Part shown: in pieces, positions 1-10,000 of the stretch
Position numbering within the stretch: the first letter of the stretch is position 1
Layout: each line of letters starts with the position of its first letter
Assembly (NCBI GenBank): GCA_903923925.1
Contig: CAIXZF010000029.1
Location: forward strand, 1-64,000
Length of the DNA: 64,000 nucleotides
Direction of reading: 5' to 3'
From: an uncultured Bacteroidales bacterium
GTDB taxonomy: Bacteria > Bacteroidota > Bacteroidia > Bacteroidales > CAIXZF01
Position numbers and translations under genes: made by a program
Notes under the pieces: generated by a model
Databases searched by the model: none
Told to the model about the DNA's origin: nothing
What the model saw: the letters and a program-made list of their open reading frames with translations, nothing else

Positions 1-310
1 ATTGCCTGAGAGGATTCGGTTCGCCTTTGGTTCCCAAAAATCCCAAAACACCCGGGATGTTTTTAATTATGTGAGGAATTTCTCCATCGAGTACAGCCTC
101 AATAAGGATATAACCCGGGAAGAAATTTCTTTCCTTACTAACTTTTTTTCCATTCCGAATCTGATAGATTTTTTCGGTCGGGATCAATACCTGAGCAATG
201 TAATCCTTAATATTCAAGCGATTAATTTCATTTTCAAGGTATTGTTTTACCTTTTTTTCATTTCCGCTAATCGCTCGGATCACATACCATTTTTTTATCG
301 AATCACTCAT
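1..310 (-). CDS. nusG: Transcription antitermination protein NusG (N-terminal part)
   Basis: Reading the minus strand from the ATG at 310 gives a NusG N-terminal (NGN) domain: it opens MSDSIKKWYVIRAISGNEKK, then has the family's PTEK segment and the NFFPGYILIE and GVLGFLG stretches. The gene runs off the left edge, so about 103 residues are seen and the C-terminal KOW domain is missing. NusG binds RNA polymerase and acts in elongation, pausing and coupling to ribosomes. It lies 66 nt downstream of secE, the usual bacterial pairing, and both probably share a transcript with tRNA-Trp and tuf. Identification rests on clear family motifs. Confidence 0.95.
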   Translation of the reverse strand, partial: MSDSIKKWYVIRAISGNEKKVKQYLENEINRLNIKDYIAQVLIPTEKIYQIRNGKKVSKERNFFPGYILIEAVLDGEIPHIIKNIPGVLGFLGTKGEPNPLRQ

Positions 311-376
311 ACCGTTCTGGGATCCCTTGTAAGATTGATATCAAATAACGAATATTAGGCTATGGTGGAGTTAACT

Positions 377-577
377 CTAGAAGAGTTTGTAGAATTGACT
401 CAGAAGCTGACTAAACGTTAAGTCCATCAAATAAACCACAATTGCGATTATGAGGGAAGCAATGGAAACAACGATAGAGCTACTTTGTAATTCATTCCAG
501 GTCGGCCAGGATACCTTGTGCATCAATTCTTCGTAGCTATCCTGTACATACGCTCTGACTTTCTGATAAGCTGCCAT
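377..577 (-). CDS. secE: Preprotein translocase subunit SecE
   Basis: A 66-residue protein with an N-terminal cytosolic helix (SYEELMHKVSWPTWNELQ, the conserved SecE amphipathic helix with its K-V-x-W-P-T core) and one hydrophobic membrane segment (about residues 33-55). SecE clamps SecY in the Sec translocon of the inner membrane. The start was set at ATG 577: an in-frame ATG further upstream would place coding sequence inside the tRNA-Trp gene and adds residues foreign to the family. Single-span SecE of this length is usual in Bacteroidota. It sits between tRNA-Trp and nusG on the same strand. Confidence 0.93.
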   Translation of the reverse strand: MAAYQKVRAYVQDSYEELMHKVSWPTWNELQSSSIVVSIASLIIAIVVYLMDLTFSQLLSQFYKLF

Positions 578-594
578 AGTTACTAATATTTTTG

Positions 595-667
595 CACGGG
601 TGGTAGGAGTCGAACCCACAGCCTACGGTTTTGGAGACCGCCACTCTACCAATTGAGCTACACCCGT
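595..667 (-). tRNA. trnW: tRNA-Trp (CCA)
   Basis: Minus-strand cloverleaf: acceptor ACGGGTG pairs with CACCCGT, the anticodon loop CTCCAAA holds anticodon CCA, and the T-arm contains GTTCGA. 73 nt with discriminator base G. No CCA is encoded. It lies between tuf and secE, a classic bacterial placement. Confidence 0.96.
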
Positions 668-751
668 TTGGATTAAAAAACCTTTTTTTATTTGTAGACA
701 AAGGCATCCCGTTTCGGGGATACCTTTATCCAGATATTTTTAAATAAGTTA

Positions 752-1939
752 TTAATCAAGCATTTCAGTTACCTGACCGGCACCAACGGTTCTACCACCT
801 TCACGGATAGCAAAACGTAGATTCTGGTTCATAGCAATCTGATTGATCAGCATTACTTCAATAGTAAGGTTGTCGCCAGGCATGATCATTTCAACTCCTT
901 CTGGAAGAGTGATTTCACCCGTAACGTCAGTTGTTCTGAAGTAGAACTGCGGACGATATTTGTTATGGAATGGAGTATGACGTCCACCTTCTTCTTTTTT
1001 TAGGATATAAACCTCAGCTTTAAAATGTTTGTGTGGTTTAACAGAACCTGGTTTAATAATAACCATACCACGACGAATTTCGTCTTTGTCAACACCTCTT
1101 AGAAGAAGACCTGTGTTATCACCAGCTTCTCCACGATCAAGAATTTTGCGGAACATTTCAACACCAGTAACAACTGATTTGAGTTTTTCAGCACCCATTC
1201 CGATAATTTCTACAGGATCGCCAGAGTTAATAACTCCAGTTTCAATTCTACCAGTTGCAACAGTTCCACGACCAGTGATTGAGAACACGTCCTCGACAGG
1301 CATTAAGAAATCTTTATCAACAGCACGAATAGGCAGTGGAATATATGTATCTACTGCATCCATGAGTTCCATGATTTTTTCAACCCAAACAGGTTCTTTG
1401 TTTAATCCACCTAATGCTGAGCCACGGATAACAGGAGTGGTATCACCATCAAAACCATAGAAGGTGAGTAATTCTCTGATTTCCATTTCAACAAGGTCAA
1501 GTAATTCTTCATCATCAACCAAGTCCACTTTGTTCATGAAAACAACTAATTTTGGAACACCAACCTGACGAGCGAGAAGAATATGTTCGCGAGTCTGAGG
1601 CATTGGACCATCAGTAGCAGCAACAACTATAATAGCACCGTCCATTTGAGCAGCACCTGTAACCATGTTTTTTATGTAGTCAGCATGACCAGGACAGTCA
1701 ACGTGAGCGTAGTGGCGGTTAGCTGTTTGGTACTCGATATGAGCAGTGTTGATCGTAATACCTCTTTCTTTTTCTTCAGGAGCATTGTCGATTGAATCGA
1801 ATGACCTGTATTCAGATAAGCCCTTTTCAGCAAGTACCAGTGTAATAGCTGCTGTGAGGGTGGTTTTACCGTGGTCGATGTGACCAATCGTTCCTACGTT
1901 TACGTGTGGCTTGTTCCGAACGAATTTTTCTTTTGCCAT
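752..1939 (-). CDS. tuf: Elongation factor Tu
   Basis: A 395-residue EF-Tu, which brings aminoacyl-tRNA to the ribosome and hydrolyses GTP. The G motifs are all visible: [10 protein letters not shown] near residue 18, DCPGH near 81 and NKVD near 136. Domains 2 and 3 follow, with the conserved [11 protein letters not shown] segment, and the end is [10 protein letters not shown]. It follows four tRNA genes and precedes tRNA-Trp, secE and nusG on the same strand. A hairpin at 700-727 (arms of about 10 bp) lies between the stop codon and tRNA-Trp; it has no strong U-tract on the minus strand, so it may be a processing or weak termination site. Length and motifs are complete. Confidence 0.98.
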   Translation of the reverse strand: MAKEKFVRNKPHVNVGTIGHIDHGKTTLTAAITLVLAEKGLSEYRSFDSIDNAPEEKERGITINTAHIEYQTANRHYAHVDCPGHADYIKNMVTGAAQMDGAIIVVAATDGPMPQTREHILLARQVGVPKLVVFMNKVDLVDDEELLDLVEMEIRELLTFYGFDGDTTPVIRGSALGGLNKEPVWVEKIMELMDAVDTYIPLPIRAVDKDFLMPVEDVFSITGRGTVATGRIETGVINSGDPVEIIGMGAEKLKSVVTGVEMFRKILDRGEAGDNTGLLLRGVDKDEIRRGMVIIKPGSVKPHKHFKAEVYILKKEEGGRHTPFHNKYRPQFYFRTTDVTGEITLPEGVEMIMPGDNLTIEVMLINQIAMNQNLRFAIREGGRTVGAGQVTEMLD

Positions 1940-1995
1940 GTTGATTTAATTATTAATGTTTACACAAAGTGTTCTAAACTAAAAAATAGATTCTG

Positions 1996-2067
1996 AGCCA
2001 ATGACGAGAATTGAACTCGTGACCCCTTCCTTACCAAGGAAGTGCTCTACCCCTGAGCTACATCGGC
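1996..2067 (-). tRNA. trnT: tRNA-Thr (GGT)
   Basis: Minus-strand cloverleaf of 72 nt: acceptor GCCGATG pairs with CATTGGC (one G-T), the anticodon stem is CTTCC/GGAAG around TTGGTAA with anticodon GGT, and the T-loop is GTTCAATTC. Part of a four-tRNA cluster upstream of tuf. Confidence 0.94.
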
Positions 2068-2072
2068 TGTTG

Positions 2073-2145
2073 AGCGGAAAACGGGGCTCGAACCCGCCAC
2101 CTACAGCTTGGAAGGCTGTCGCTCTACCAAATGAGCTACTTCCGC
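2073..2145 (-). tRNA. trnG: tRNA-Gly (TCC)
   Basis: Minus-strand cloverleaf of 73 nt: 5' GCGGAAG acceptor, anticodon stem ACAGC/GCTGT around CTTCCAA giving anticodon TCC, and a T-loop with GTTCGAGCC. Only a few nucleotides separate it from the neighbouring tRNA-Thr and tRNA-Tyr, which suggests co-transcription. Confidence 0.94.
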
Positions 2146-2154
2146 ATCAATGTG

Positions 2155-2236
2155 TGGGGAGAGGAGGATTCGAACCTCCGAAGGCTGCGCCAACAGATTT
2201 ACAGTCTGCCCCATTTGACCGCTCTGGTATCTCCCC
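2155..2236 (-). tRNA. trnY: tRNA-Tyr (GTA)
   Basis: Minus-strand tRNA of 82 nt with the long variable arm expected of bacterial tRNA-Tyr. Acceptor GGGGAGA pairs with TCTCCCC, the anticodon stem CAGAC/ATCTG holds GTA, and the T-loop has GTTCGAATC. Confidence 0.95.
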
Positions 2237-2252
2237 GCACTTAAAGAACGTG

Positions 2253-2326
2253 AGCCGATGGACGGATTCGAACCGCCGACCAGCTGATTACAAATCAGCT
2301 GCTCTGGCCAGCTGAGCTACATCGGC
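2253..2326 (-). tRNA. trnT: tRNA-Thr (TGT)
   Basis: Minus-strand cloverleaf of 74 nt: acceptor GCCGATG/CATCGGC, anticodon stem GCTGA/TCAGC around TTTGTAA with anticodon TGT. First of the four tRNAs in the direction of transcription, so the cluster supplies both the GGT and TGT threonine isoacceptors. Confidence 0.94.
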
Positions 2327-2446
2327 TTTTTCTTCCTTTTTTTTGGAAATACACCTTGAGAACAACGAGTAGTTCCTTATTTCAAAAAGGACTGCAAAAA
2401 TATTAAACTTTTGCACACTAACAAAACATTTTTGAAAAAAAAATAA

Positions 2447-2746
2447 TTAATTTCCCCGAATCTTCTCTTTGTGCTTTGTTATCTGCTTCCTCAGGGCTTC
2501 TACTGCCTGGTCAATGGCGTCTTCAAAAGATTTACTTTCTTTCTTAGCAAACAGATCATTTCCTCTTATAACTAGTCTGACTTCCACTATTTTATCTTTT
2601 ACTTTTTCATTGCTGTCAAGTTTTAGAATGACTTCAGCACTGATTACTTCTTCATAAAATTGGTAGAGTTTTCCAACTTTGTCTGTAATGAATTCTTCGA
2701 GTTTAACATCAGTTTTAAAATGTACAGCATTGATATTTACTTGCAT
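2447..2746 (-). CDS. hpf: Ribosome hibernation promoting factor / RaiA family, short form
   Basis: A 99-residue protein matching the HPF/YfiA N-terminal fold (beta-alpha-beta-beta-beta-alpha): it opens with a VNINAVHFKTDVKLEEFI segment, has a central strand VEVRLVIRGNDLFAKKES, and ends with a basic helix (DQAVEALRKQITKHKEK). It binds the 30S decoding region and helps ribosomes dimerise or go dormant. It lacks the C-terminal dimerisation domain of the long form. It lies 13 nt downstream of xerC and upstream of the tRNA/tuf operon, the usual Bacteroidota arrangement. Confidence 0.9.
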   Translation of the reverse strand: MQVNINAVHFKTDVKLEEFITDKVGKLYQFYEEVISAEVILKLDSNEKVKDKIVEVRLVIRGNDLFAKKESKSFEDAIDQAVEALRKQITKHKEKIRGN

Positions 2747-2759
2747 AATTCCTCCTTTT

Positions 2760-3653
2760 TTAAGCTTTTGGGTGAGCTTGTTTGTAAATCTTTTTCAGTT
2801 TTTCAATAGTATTATGGGTATAAACCTGAGTTGCACTCAGGTTAGCGTGCCCCAATATCTCTTTTATAGCATTTAAATCAGCACCGCGGTTTAGCATATG
2901 AGTGGCAAATGTATGTCTTAATACATGTGGACTCTTTTTATTCTGAGTAGTAATTCCTGCTAAATGTTTGTGTACAATGCGATAAACCATCTTAGCATAG
3001 ATTTTACAACCTTTATCTGTTACGAAAAGAAAGTCAGTTGAGTTTTCAACAAGTGAAAACTCTTTTTGTTTTGTTGTTATATAATTCTCAAGTAGATCTT
3101 TTATCCTATTCCCAAACGGGATAAATCTTTCCTTATTCCTTTTTCCGAGGACTTTAATATTCATCCTGCTAAAGTCGACATCAATTATTTTTAGATTAAC
3201 TAATTCAGATAATCGCATTCCAGTGGCATAAAACAACTCAATTATTACAAGGTCTCTGAGATCATAGTAATTTTGGGGAGTCTCAATAGTTTTAAATAGC
3301 AATTCAATTTTAGATTCTTCAACAATAACTGGAAGGCGTTTAGGAATTTTGGGAGAAATGATTTTAATCATTGGACTTTCATCGATTAATCCTTCTTTTT
3401 TTAAATATCTGAAGTAGGATTTAAGGGTCGACAGTTTTCTGTTAATGGAGCGATTTTCTATTTCAGTATCGAACAAAGATACCATCCAGGACCTTATCAT
3501 TTGATAATCAATAGTCTGTGGTTCTGTGATTTCGTATGCCTCGTTTAAAAACTGAAAAAACTGTTCAAGGTCTTTATTATAAGCCTTAACAGTATGCGGA
3601 GAGTATCGTTTCTCAAAACTTAAGTACTGGACAAATTTTTCACAAGTAGTCAT
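2760..3653 (-). CDS. xerC: Tyrosine recombinase XerC/XerD family
   Basis: A 297-residue tyrosine recombinase. An N-terminal SAM-like DNA-binding domain (about 1-90, with YSPHTVKAYNKDLEQFFQF) precedes the catalytic domain. The catalytic residues are visible: Arg in TGMRLSEL (near 147), HVLRHTFATHM (His and Arg) and the GHANLSATQVYTH box with the His and nucleophilic Tyr. Its genomic role is inferred to be chromosome dimer resolution rather than mobile-element integration, because it sits between rpsU and hpf in a housekeeping operon. XerC versus XerD cannot be decided from sequence alone; the xerC label follows the usual name at this locus. Confidence 0.9.
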   Translation of the reverse strand: MTTCEKFVQYLSFEKRYSPHTVKAYNKDLEQFFQFLNEAYEITEPQTIDYQMIRSWMVSLFDTEIENRSINRKLSTLKSYFRYLKKEGLIDESPMIKIISPKIPKRLPVIVEESKIELLFKTIETPQNYYDLRDLVIIELFYATGMRLSELVNLKIIDVDFSRMNIKVLGKRNKERFIPFGNRIKDLLENYITTKQKEFSLVENSTDFLFVTDKGCKIYAKMVYRIVHKHLAGITTQNKKSPHVLRHTFATHMLNRGADLNAIKEILGHANLSATQVYTHNTIEKLKKIYKQAHPKA

Positions 3654-3701
3654 TCAGGCAGTTCTAGTCCATAGCAACGATTTGAGTGTGAAAATAATAA
3701 A

Positions 3702-3734
3702 AAATTGTGAAGAAAGCAAGTTTCTTCACAATTT
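3702..3734 (-). terminator. Intrinsic terminator after rpsU
   Basis: A perfect 14-bp inverted repeat (AAATTGTGAAGAAA on the plus strand, loop GCAAG) lies 27 nt past the rpsU stop codon. On the minus strand the hairpin is followed by a T-rich run. It may separate much of rpsU transcription from xerC, whose ATG is about 50 nt further on. Confidence 0.7.
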
Positions 3735-3760
3735 CATACTAAAAATAAAAGAAAAGATAA

Positions 3761-3958
3761 TTAGCTATTATCGCTGATAGACTGCAATTGCTGAATATAT
3801 ATAGCCTTTTGTATACCTTCTCTGGTTTTTACAGAAGGTTTTGTGAATTTTTGTCTTTCACGAAGTTCTTTAACAACTCCGGTTTTTTCAAATTTTCTTT
3901 TCAGCCGCTTGAGGGCCCTGTCAATGTTCTCTCCTTCTTTAACAGGAATAATAATCAT
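3761..3958 (-). CDS. rpsU: 30S ribosomal protein S21
   Basis: A 65-residue basic protein with the S21 signature: EGENIDRALKRLKRKFEKTG followed by a basic helix (KELRERQKF). S21 joins the small subunit platform near the anti-Shine-Dalgarno end of 16S rRNA. Length is typical for Bacteroidota S21. It has its own consensus promoter (4009-4040) and a strong hairpin after it, so it is transcribed at least partly on its own. Confidence 0.95.
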   Translation of the reverse strand: MIIIPVKEGENIDRALKRLKRKFEKTGVVKELRERQKFTKPSVKTREGIQKAIYIQQLQSISDNS

Positions 3959-4008
3959 ACTAAAACGCTCTCTTTCTTTTAATTAATGAATGCTTTTCAA
4001 ATTGGCCG

Positions 4009-4040
4009 CAAAGATAGTGACTTTGAATGATAAAACCAAA
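4009..4040 (-). promoter_or_regulatory. Consensus Bacteroidota promoter for rpsU
   Basis: On the minus strand a -33 TTTG (4040-4037) is followed after exactly 20 nt by the -7 element TATCTTTG (4016-4009). This matches the Bacteroidota sigma factor consensus (TTTG, about 20 nt, TAnnTTTG). The rpsU ATG is about 50 nt downstream. Confidence 0.78.
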
Positions 4041-4050
4041 TTATTAATTT

Positions 4051-4090
4051 AAAAAAGAATGAGCCCTCCAATAAAGACTCATTCTTTTTT
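4051..4090. terminator. Bidirectional hairpin terminator
   Basis: A symmetrical hairpin with arms AAAAAAGAATGAG and CTCATTCTTTTTT and a 14-nt loop has A/T tracts on both sides, so it can end transcription in either direction. It lies 5 nt past the stop of the giant SprB-repeat gene and just upstream of the rpsU promoter, insulating one from the other. Confidence 0.8.
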
Positions 4091-4095
4091 AATTA

Positions 4096-7000
4096 TCATC
4101 TTGCTATAATAAACTTTGTTGAAATTGATTGTGGTTTTGGTCCTGAAAGATTACCAATAATACAATTATATACTCCAGGACGTAAGTTTGAAGTATTATA
4201 TGTAATGGTATGATTACCTGAGGTATATTGAGTTTCTTTTAAAACTGTAATCTGTTCTCCTAATGTATTTGAAATTTGGACAGAAATTTTAGAATCTTCC
4301 GGTAAGTTCAAATAAACAGATAGTTGATCTCTTACAGGATTTGGGTAAATTGTACCGGAGAAGACCAGATTCTCCATGGTTTGAAGTTTTGGATAAATTA
4401 GATTGGTGTTAAACAATGGGTTTGCTAGTTTATCAGCAAATTCACTAGGTCCTGAAATTGTGAAATCATCGGATCCAGAGTTAGCATTTAATATGCGAAC
4501 ATGCAGGAGCAAAACTGGGGCTTCCGGCGCAAGGGTTGCAGTTACTAAACTATACCATGAAATATGTATTGTGCCTTCTTCGATAGCGTAGGACGCATCC
4601 TTAAGACCAGGTGTTTCAATACCGGTTATTTTATACTTGTCAGTAGGATAGTTTAAAATAAGTGATAATGAATTAGCTTCAATTAGTCTGTTTATTTTAA
4701 AAGGTATGACAACATCATCACCATTTTTTGTTTGAATAACATCTTGATTTTCAATTGAAATTGCAGGGTCATATTTAGCAGCTGGAACATATGATCCATT
4801 TGCGTCCCCACTGCATATTGCAAGAACATTATACTCAGGATTAATTGCAGGTATAGTAAATTCAGTGTTTTGAAAAACCCAATCACCTATTGTAAAGGCT
4901 CCGATTTGACCGGTAAAACGCTTAGAAACGAAAAGTGCATCAGATGAATTGACATATTGACTACCATCAACATCAGCACATAATTTTCTGATTCCTGAAA
5001 GTTGAGTCAATTGAACAAAATGTCTAAGAATGATCAAAGCATCAGTTGCATTTACACCACCAAAAGGTTTTGTACACAGAAATTTCAGGTGATAATTTCC
5101 ATCAGGCAGATCAGTAAGCTGATAGAAACCTGATGGATTTGTAATGGTAGTAGCAGCAGTATCGTTTCCATTAATTGCAAACACAGTAACGTTATTAAGT
5201 AGAGTTGAATTTGTATTGTCATATTTAATGGTTCCGAAAACAGTTCTTGTAACATTAACATCAACCAGTACCTGATCTGAATTACTACAACCATTATTAT
5301 CTATTACAGATAGAGTATAAGTTGTTCCAGCCATTGGTGAACTTATCGGATTTAGTATTGTAGGATCATTTAGATAAGTTGCAGGAGACCATTGTATTGC
5401 AAAGGGTTGTGAATTTCCAGAAATCGTAGGAAGAAGAGCAACACTCTGACCATAGGAGATAAGTGTATCGCTACCTGCGTTTACATAAGGCAGAGGAAGT
5501 ACAGTAATACTAAAAGGAGTGTTGTAATTGTGGGTACAACCGTTTTCATCTGAAACATAAAGGAAAGTATAGTTATAGGTTCCTTCATTTAAAGGAGGTA
5601 TTATTGTTAATGTAGTGTCTTGTGTAATTCCAGATATTACATGTTCATTGTTTGCATAATCAAAATATGAAATTATAAATGGGGGTAAAGCGCTTGAGAA
5701 TGTAAGATTAATTGAAACGGACCCACCAGCGCAAAGTTGATTAACAGTACTTATACCGGATATCTCAACATCAGCAGTAGGGGCGACGGAAACAACTAAA
5801 GGAAAACCTATACTATTCCCATTGCAAAAAGCGTCAGAAACCTGAGTAACCCAATAATTAGTAACAGATGAAGGATCAATGTGGAATGTGTAAGGCGTAG
5901 TTAAAATACCAGTTACAATATGAGTGGTTGTATCGTTCCAGGCGATTGTCCATGGGGGAGTTCCAGTGAGGTTCACGAAAACATCGGTACCAATTCCAAA
6001 ACATGAAGTTGATGGACCAACAATCTGAGCAGTAGGTGGATCTGCAATGTTTAAAGCGAATGTATCACTAGGTAATATTGCATTACAATGATAATCAAGT
6101 AATTGAGTTAGAAAATAATTTGTTGAAGAATCTGGACCTACAGAGATCATAACAGGAGTTGCAAGAACATTAGAAAGAGAATGTGTCGTTTGACCATCAG
6201 TCCAAATCAACTGCCAAGGAGGTGTGCCACTCAGATTAATAAAGAGATTTGATGCTTGTCCTTGGCATGTATGAGATGGCCCGGAAATATGAGCAAAAGG
6301 TCTTTCATATAAAGTTACTGTTGCACTACCAGTTCCTACAGAAGAACAATTATTATCTGTGACAGAAACAACAGTATAAATTGCAGAATACTGAGGAATT
6401 ACAGAAAGTGTATATAGATTAGTTAAAATATTGGAAATAGTTGTATCACCAGATTCGTTATTAACAACAATTGTCCAGGGTGGTGTGCCAGTTAACTCAA
6501 CATGTAGGTTTGCAGTTTGTCCTCCACATAAGAACGTAGTCCCTGATATTGTGGCAGTAGGTTTATTATTAACACTTAAAACTACAGGTTGCCCCAGATT
6601 CGTTGCATTGCAATAAGAATCGCTTACTGCATTTAAAGAATAGGTATGTGTAGTGTTAATAGCCACATTAATAAAGTAGGGTGATTGGAAAATATTATTA
6701 ACCTGATGGTTTGTTCCATCAAACCAGGTAATATTCCATGGTGCATGTCCTGTTAGATTTACTTGCAATTGAGTGGATTCACCCGGGCAAACAGCAGAAT
6801 GAGGCAATATTGCAGCTGTAGGCAATGGTTCCGATTGAATAAAATATGTACCTCCATAAACATTTCCCGCACACATTACGTCGGTAACAGAAATGAGTTT
6901 GTATTGTGAGTTTTGTAATACATTAACATAAAAATCATACTCGTAAGTATTGATGTTTAGTACAGTAACAGTATCTGTAAAATTAGTATACCGAAGAGTA

Positions 7001-10000
7001 AAAGGTTTACTTCCAGTAAGATAAACGGTGAATTGATGAGGAGTTCCCTGACATGCATAGGGTTCAGTAGTCATGAAAGCGGTTGCAGAAATATGCGAAT
7101 AAAAAATCTCCACACTTTGATTTGCTTCGCATCCATTTGCATCAGTAGCAGTTACATGATATAATCCTGTTGGAAGGTTAGATCTGTATCCATTGGTATT
7201 GCCATCATTCCATAAGTAGGTATATGGAGGAGTTCCGCCGGTTGTTGTAAGGGTAATTACTCCATTTGTTGCATTTTGGCAGAAATTGTTGACAACCGCA
7301 GAATTAATTGTAATAGCAGCAGGTTCATTAATTGTTAGAGAAGTGGTTGTTGTGCAGCCATTGTAATCTTGTATAGTAAATTCATGAAAACCAGCTGGAA
7401 CATTGAATATTTCAGCTACCGGATAAGGCTGAGTTCCACCTGATCCTGAAACATGTACTGTTGAGAGGCCACTATTGCAAAGGATAGGCTCAGCGACAGC
7501 AAAAGCTGTAAATGCAGCTGGGACAACAATACTTGCTTGTAGATGTGCCCCCTGACATCCATTATAAGAAGGTGTGATTAAAAAAGTTTCAGTAAGAGTG
7601 TTGCTAGTAGGATTAGCTAAATATCCAATTGCTGGTGATGAACCAGTTTGAGGCATACCCGTAATAAGAGCAGTATTTAACCTGATCCAGGTATATGTTA
7701 TTTCTTCAGGCAGGTAATTATCCGGAATAAATTCAAAAGGAACAATATTATCGCCGCTGCAATTTAATACCTGAAATGCATTAGGAATAACTCCAGTTAC
7801 ATTAGAATATTCAAGAATAGTAAAAGTCTCAGAGAGTGTGCAGGAATGTTTATCACTTACAGTAACAGAATAATCACCGGCAATTAAATTAGTCAGATCT
7901 TGTTCAACACTGCCATTGTTCCAGGTAAAGTGATAAGGACCAGTTCCACCATTTACAATTAAGGCAATGGCACCGGTTCCTGATCCAAAACAAGTGGCAT
8001 TGGTGATACTTGCATTTACCTGCAGAGGATCTGGTTCATTAACCTGAATAGAAGCAGATGCAGAGCAGCCTGCGAAATCAGTAACAGTAACATTATAGGA
8101 GTCTGCATTCAAGTCACTTATGTTTTGATCCGCAGATTGATTTGACCATAAAAATGTATAAGGGGAGTTTCCATCAGAAATAGCAAGTTCTATTGCGCCA
8201 TCAGAAAATCCGTTGCAACTTACATCCGTAACTGAAGAATTAATAGTAATAGGATTAACTTCATTAACGGTAATTGAAAAAACAGAACAAAAACCACCGG
8301 CATCTGTAACAGTAACAGAATAAAGGTCTGCTGCCAGTCCTGTAATGTCTTCTGTTGAATTACCATTGCTCCAACTATATGAATATGGGTTTGATCCTCC
8401 CGCAGCAGTTATATCAATACTGCCATTATTGCCACCAGGACAACTAACCAGAATTATTGATGAAGTAATAGAAATGAGTTGAACTGGTTCTGAAACTGTT
8501 GAAATAATGGAGCTTTCACATCCATTATCATCTGTAACAGTAACAGTATAATCGCCGGCTGGTAATTCTGAAATATCCTCATCCGATGAACCAGTGTTCC
8601 AGACGTATGAATACGGTGCAACTCCACCAGAAACAGTGAGATTAATAGTTCCATTTGTTCCTCCGAAACAGGAAGAATTTTCATGACTGGTTGAAAGTAC
8701 AATCAGTGAAGGTTCGTTAACTGTATACGTAAAAACAGACTCACACAAATTGAGATCTGTAACTGTAATATCATAGTCACCTGCAATCAGTGCACTGGCA
8801 TTTGTTAAAACAGAACCAGTAGACCAAAGGTAAGTGTAGTTTGGAGTACCACCAGCTGCGGCAATACTTATCTCACCATTAGTGCCGCCATTGCAACTAA
8901 CATCAGTAACCGTTCCAGTAATTGAAACTGCAGATGGTTGGGAAATGGACCAGTTTGAAATCTTTGTGCATAAATTGGCATCCGTAATAGTAAGGGTGTA
9001 TAAACCAGCTGCTAAATTCACTAAATCTTCAGTTGTATTTCCATTACTCCATGAATAGCTAAAAGGATTAGCCCCACCTGAGACGGATGTGTTTATTTCA
9101 CCTATAGTACCTGCATAACAACTATTGTTAACAAGAATTGCAGAAGTTTGCATTTCAGAAATTTGTGAAACAGTAAAATTGTAAACTGAACAATTTGAGC
9201 CAGCATCATAAATTGTTACGGAATAATTACCAACTCCGAGACCTGCAAGATCCTCATTGGCCGAACCATCATTCCAGAGATATGTAAATGGTGCAGTACC
9301 ATTGGTCGGGGTAAGATTAATGGCCCCATTTGAACCATTAGTACAACTTACAGGTGTTATGGCACTTGTTACCTGAACAATATTTGCAGGATTATTAAGT
9401 GTAACTGACAATGATTCAGAGCAGTTATTATGATCTGTAACAATAACAGAATAAGTTCCGTGGATTAAATCTGAAAGATCTTCTGTTGCAGCGTTATTTG
9501 ACCATAAATATGAGAAAACAGGAGTTCCTCCAGATACAGTTAAGTTTATAGCACCGTTAGAACCATTGTGACATGAGATTTCAGCAGGAATTAATGAAAG
9601 AGTTAGTTGTGAAGGCTCTGTTATTGAGAAAGTTCCAATTGATTGACAATCATTATCATCTGTTATTGTAACAAAATATGTACCTGCTCCCAGATTGGAA
9701 AGGTCCTGTGATGAAGCAGAACTTGACCAATTGTAAATGTATGGGTTAGTTCCCCCTGTTACAGTAAGATTAATAGCCCCATCTAATAAACCAAAACAAC
9801 TAATATTAGATATTGTGCCAGAATGTGAAAGTACTTCAGGTTCTGTTATTTCAAAAGTTTGTGTTTTAATGCAATTAGAATTATCAGTAATAGTAATTGT
9901 ATACACACCATGAGAAAGATTTGATAAATTCAAAGTTGTTTGGCCAGTATTCCATACATAGGATAATGGTAAAATTCCGCCTGATAAAGAAATATTGATA

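Noticed and set aside
1029-1460. A 143-codon plus-strand frame inside tuf
   Set aside because: It lies opposite the highly conserved EF-Tu gene and has no protein-like motif; shadow frame.
2001-2315. A 104-codon plus-strand frame across the tRNA cluster
   Set aside because: It runs opposite to, and entirely across, four tRNA genes; its residues are just the complement of tRNA arms.
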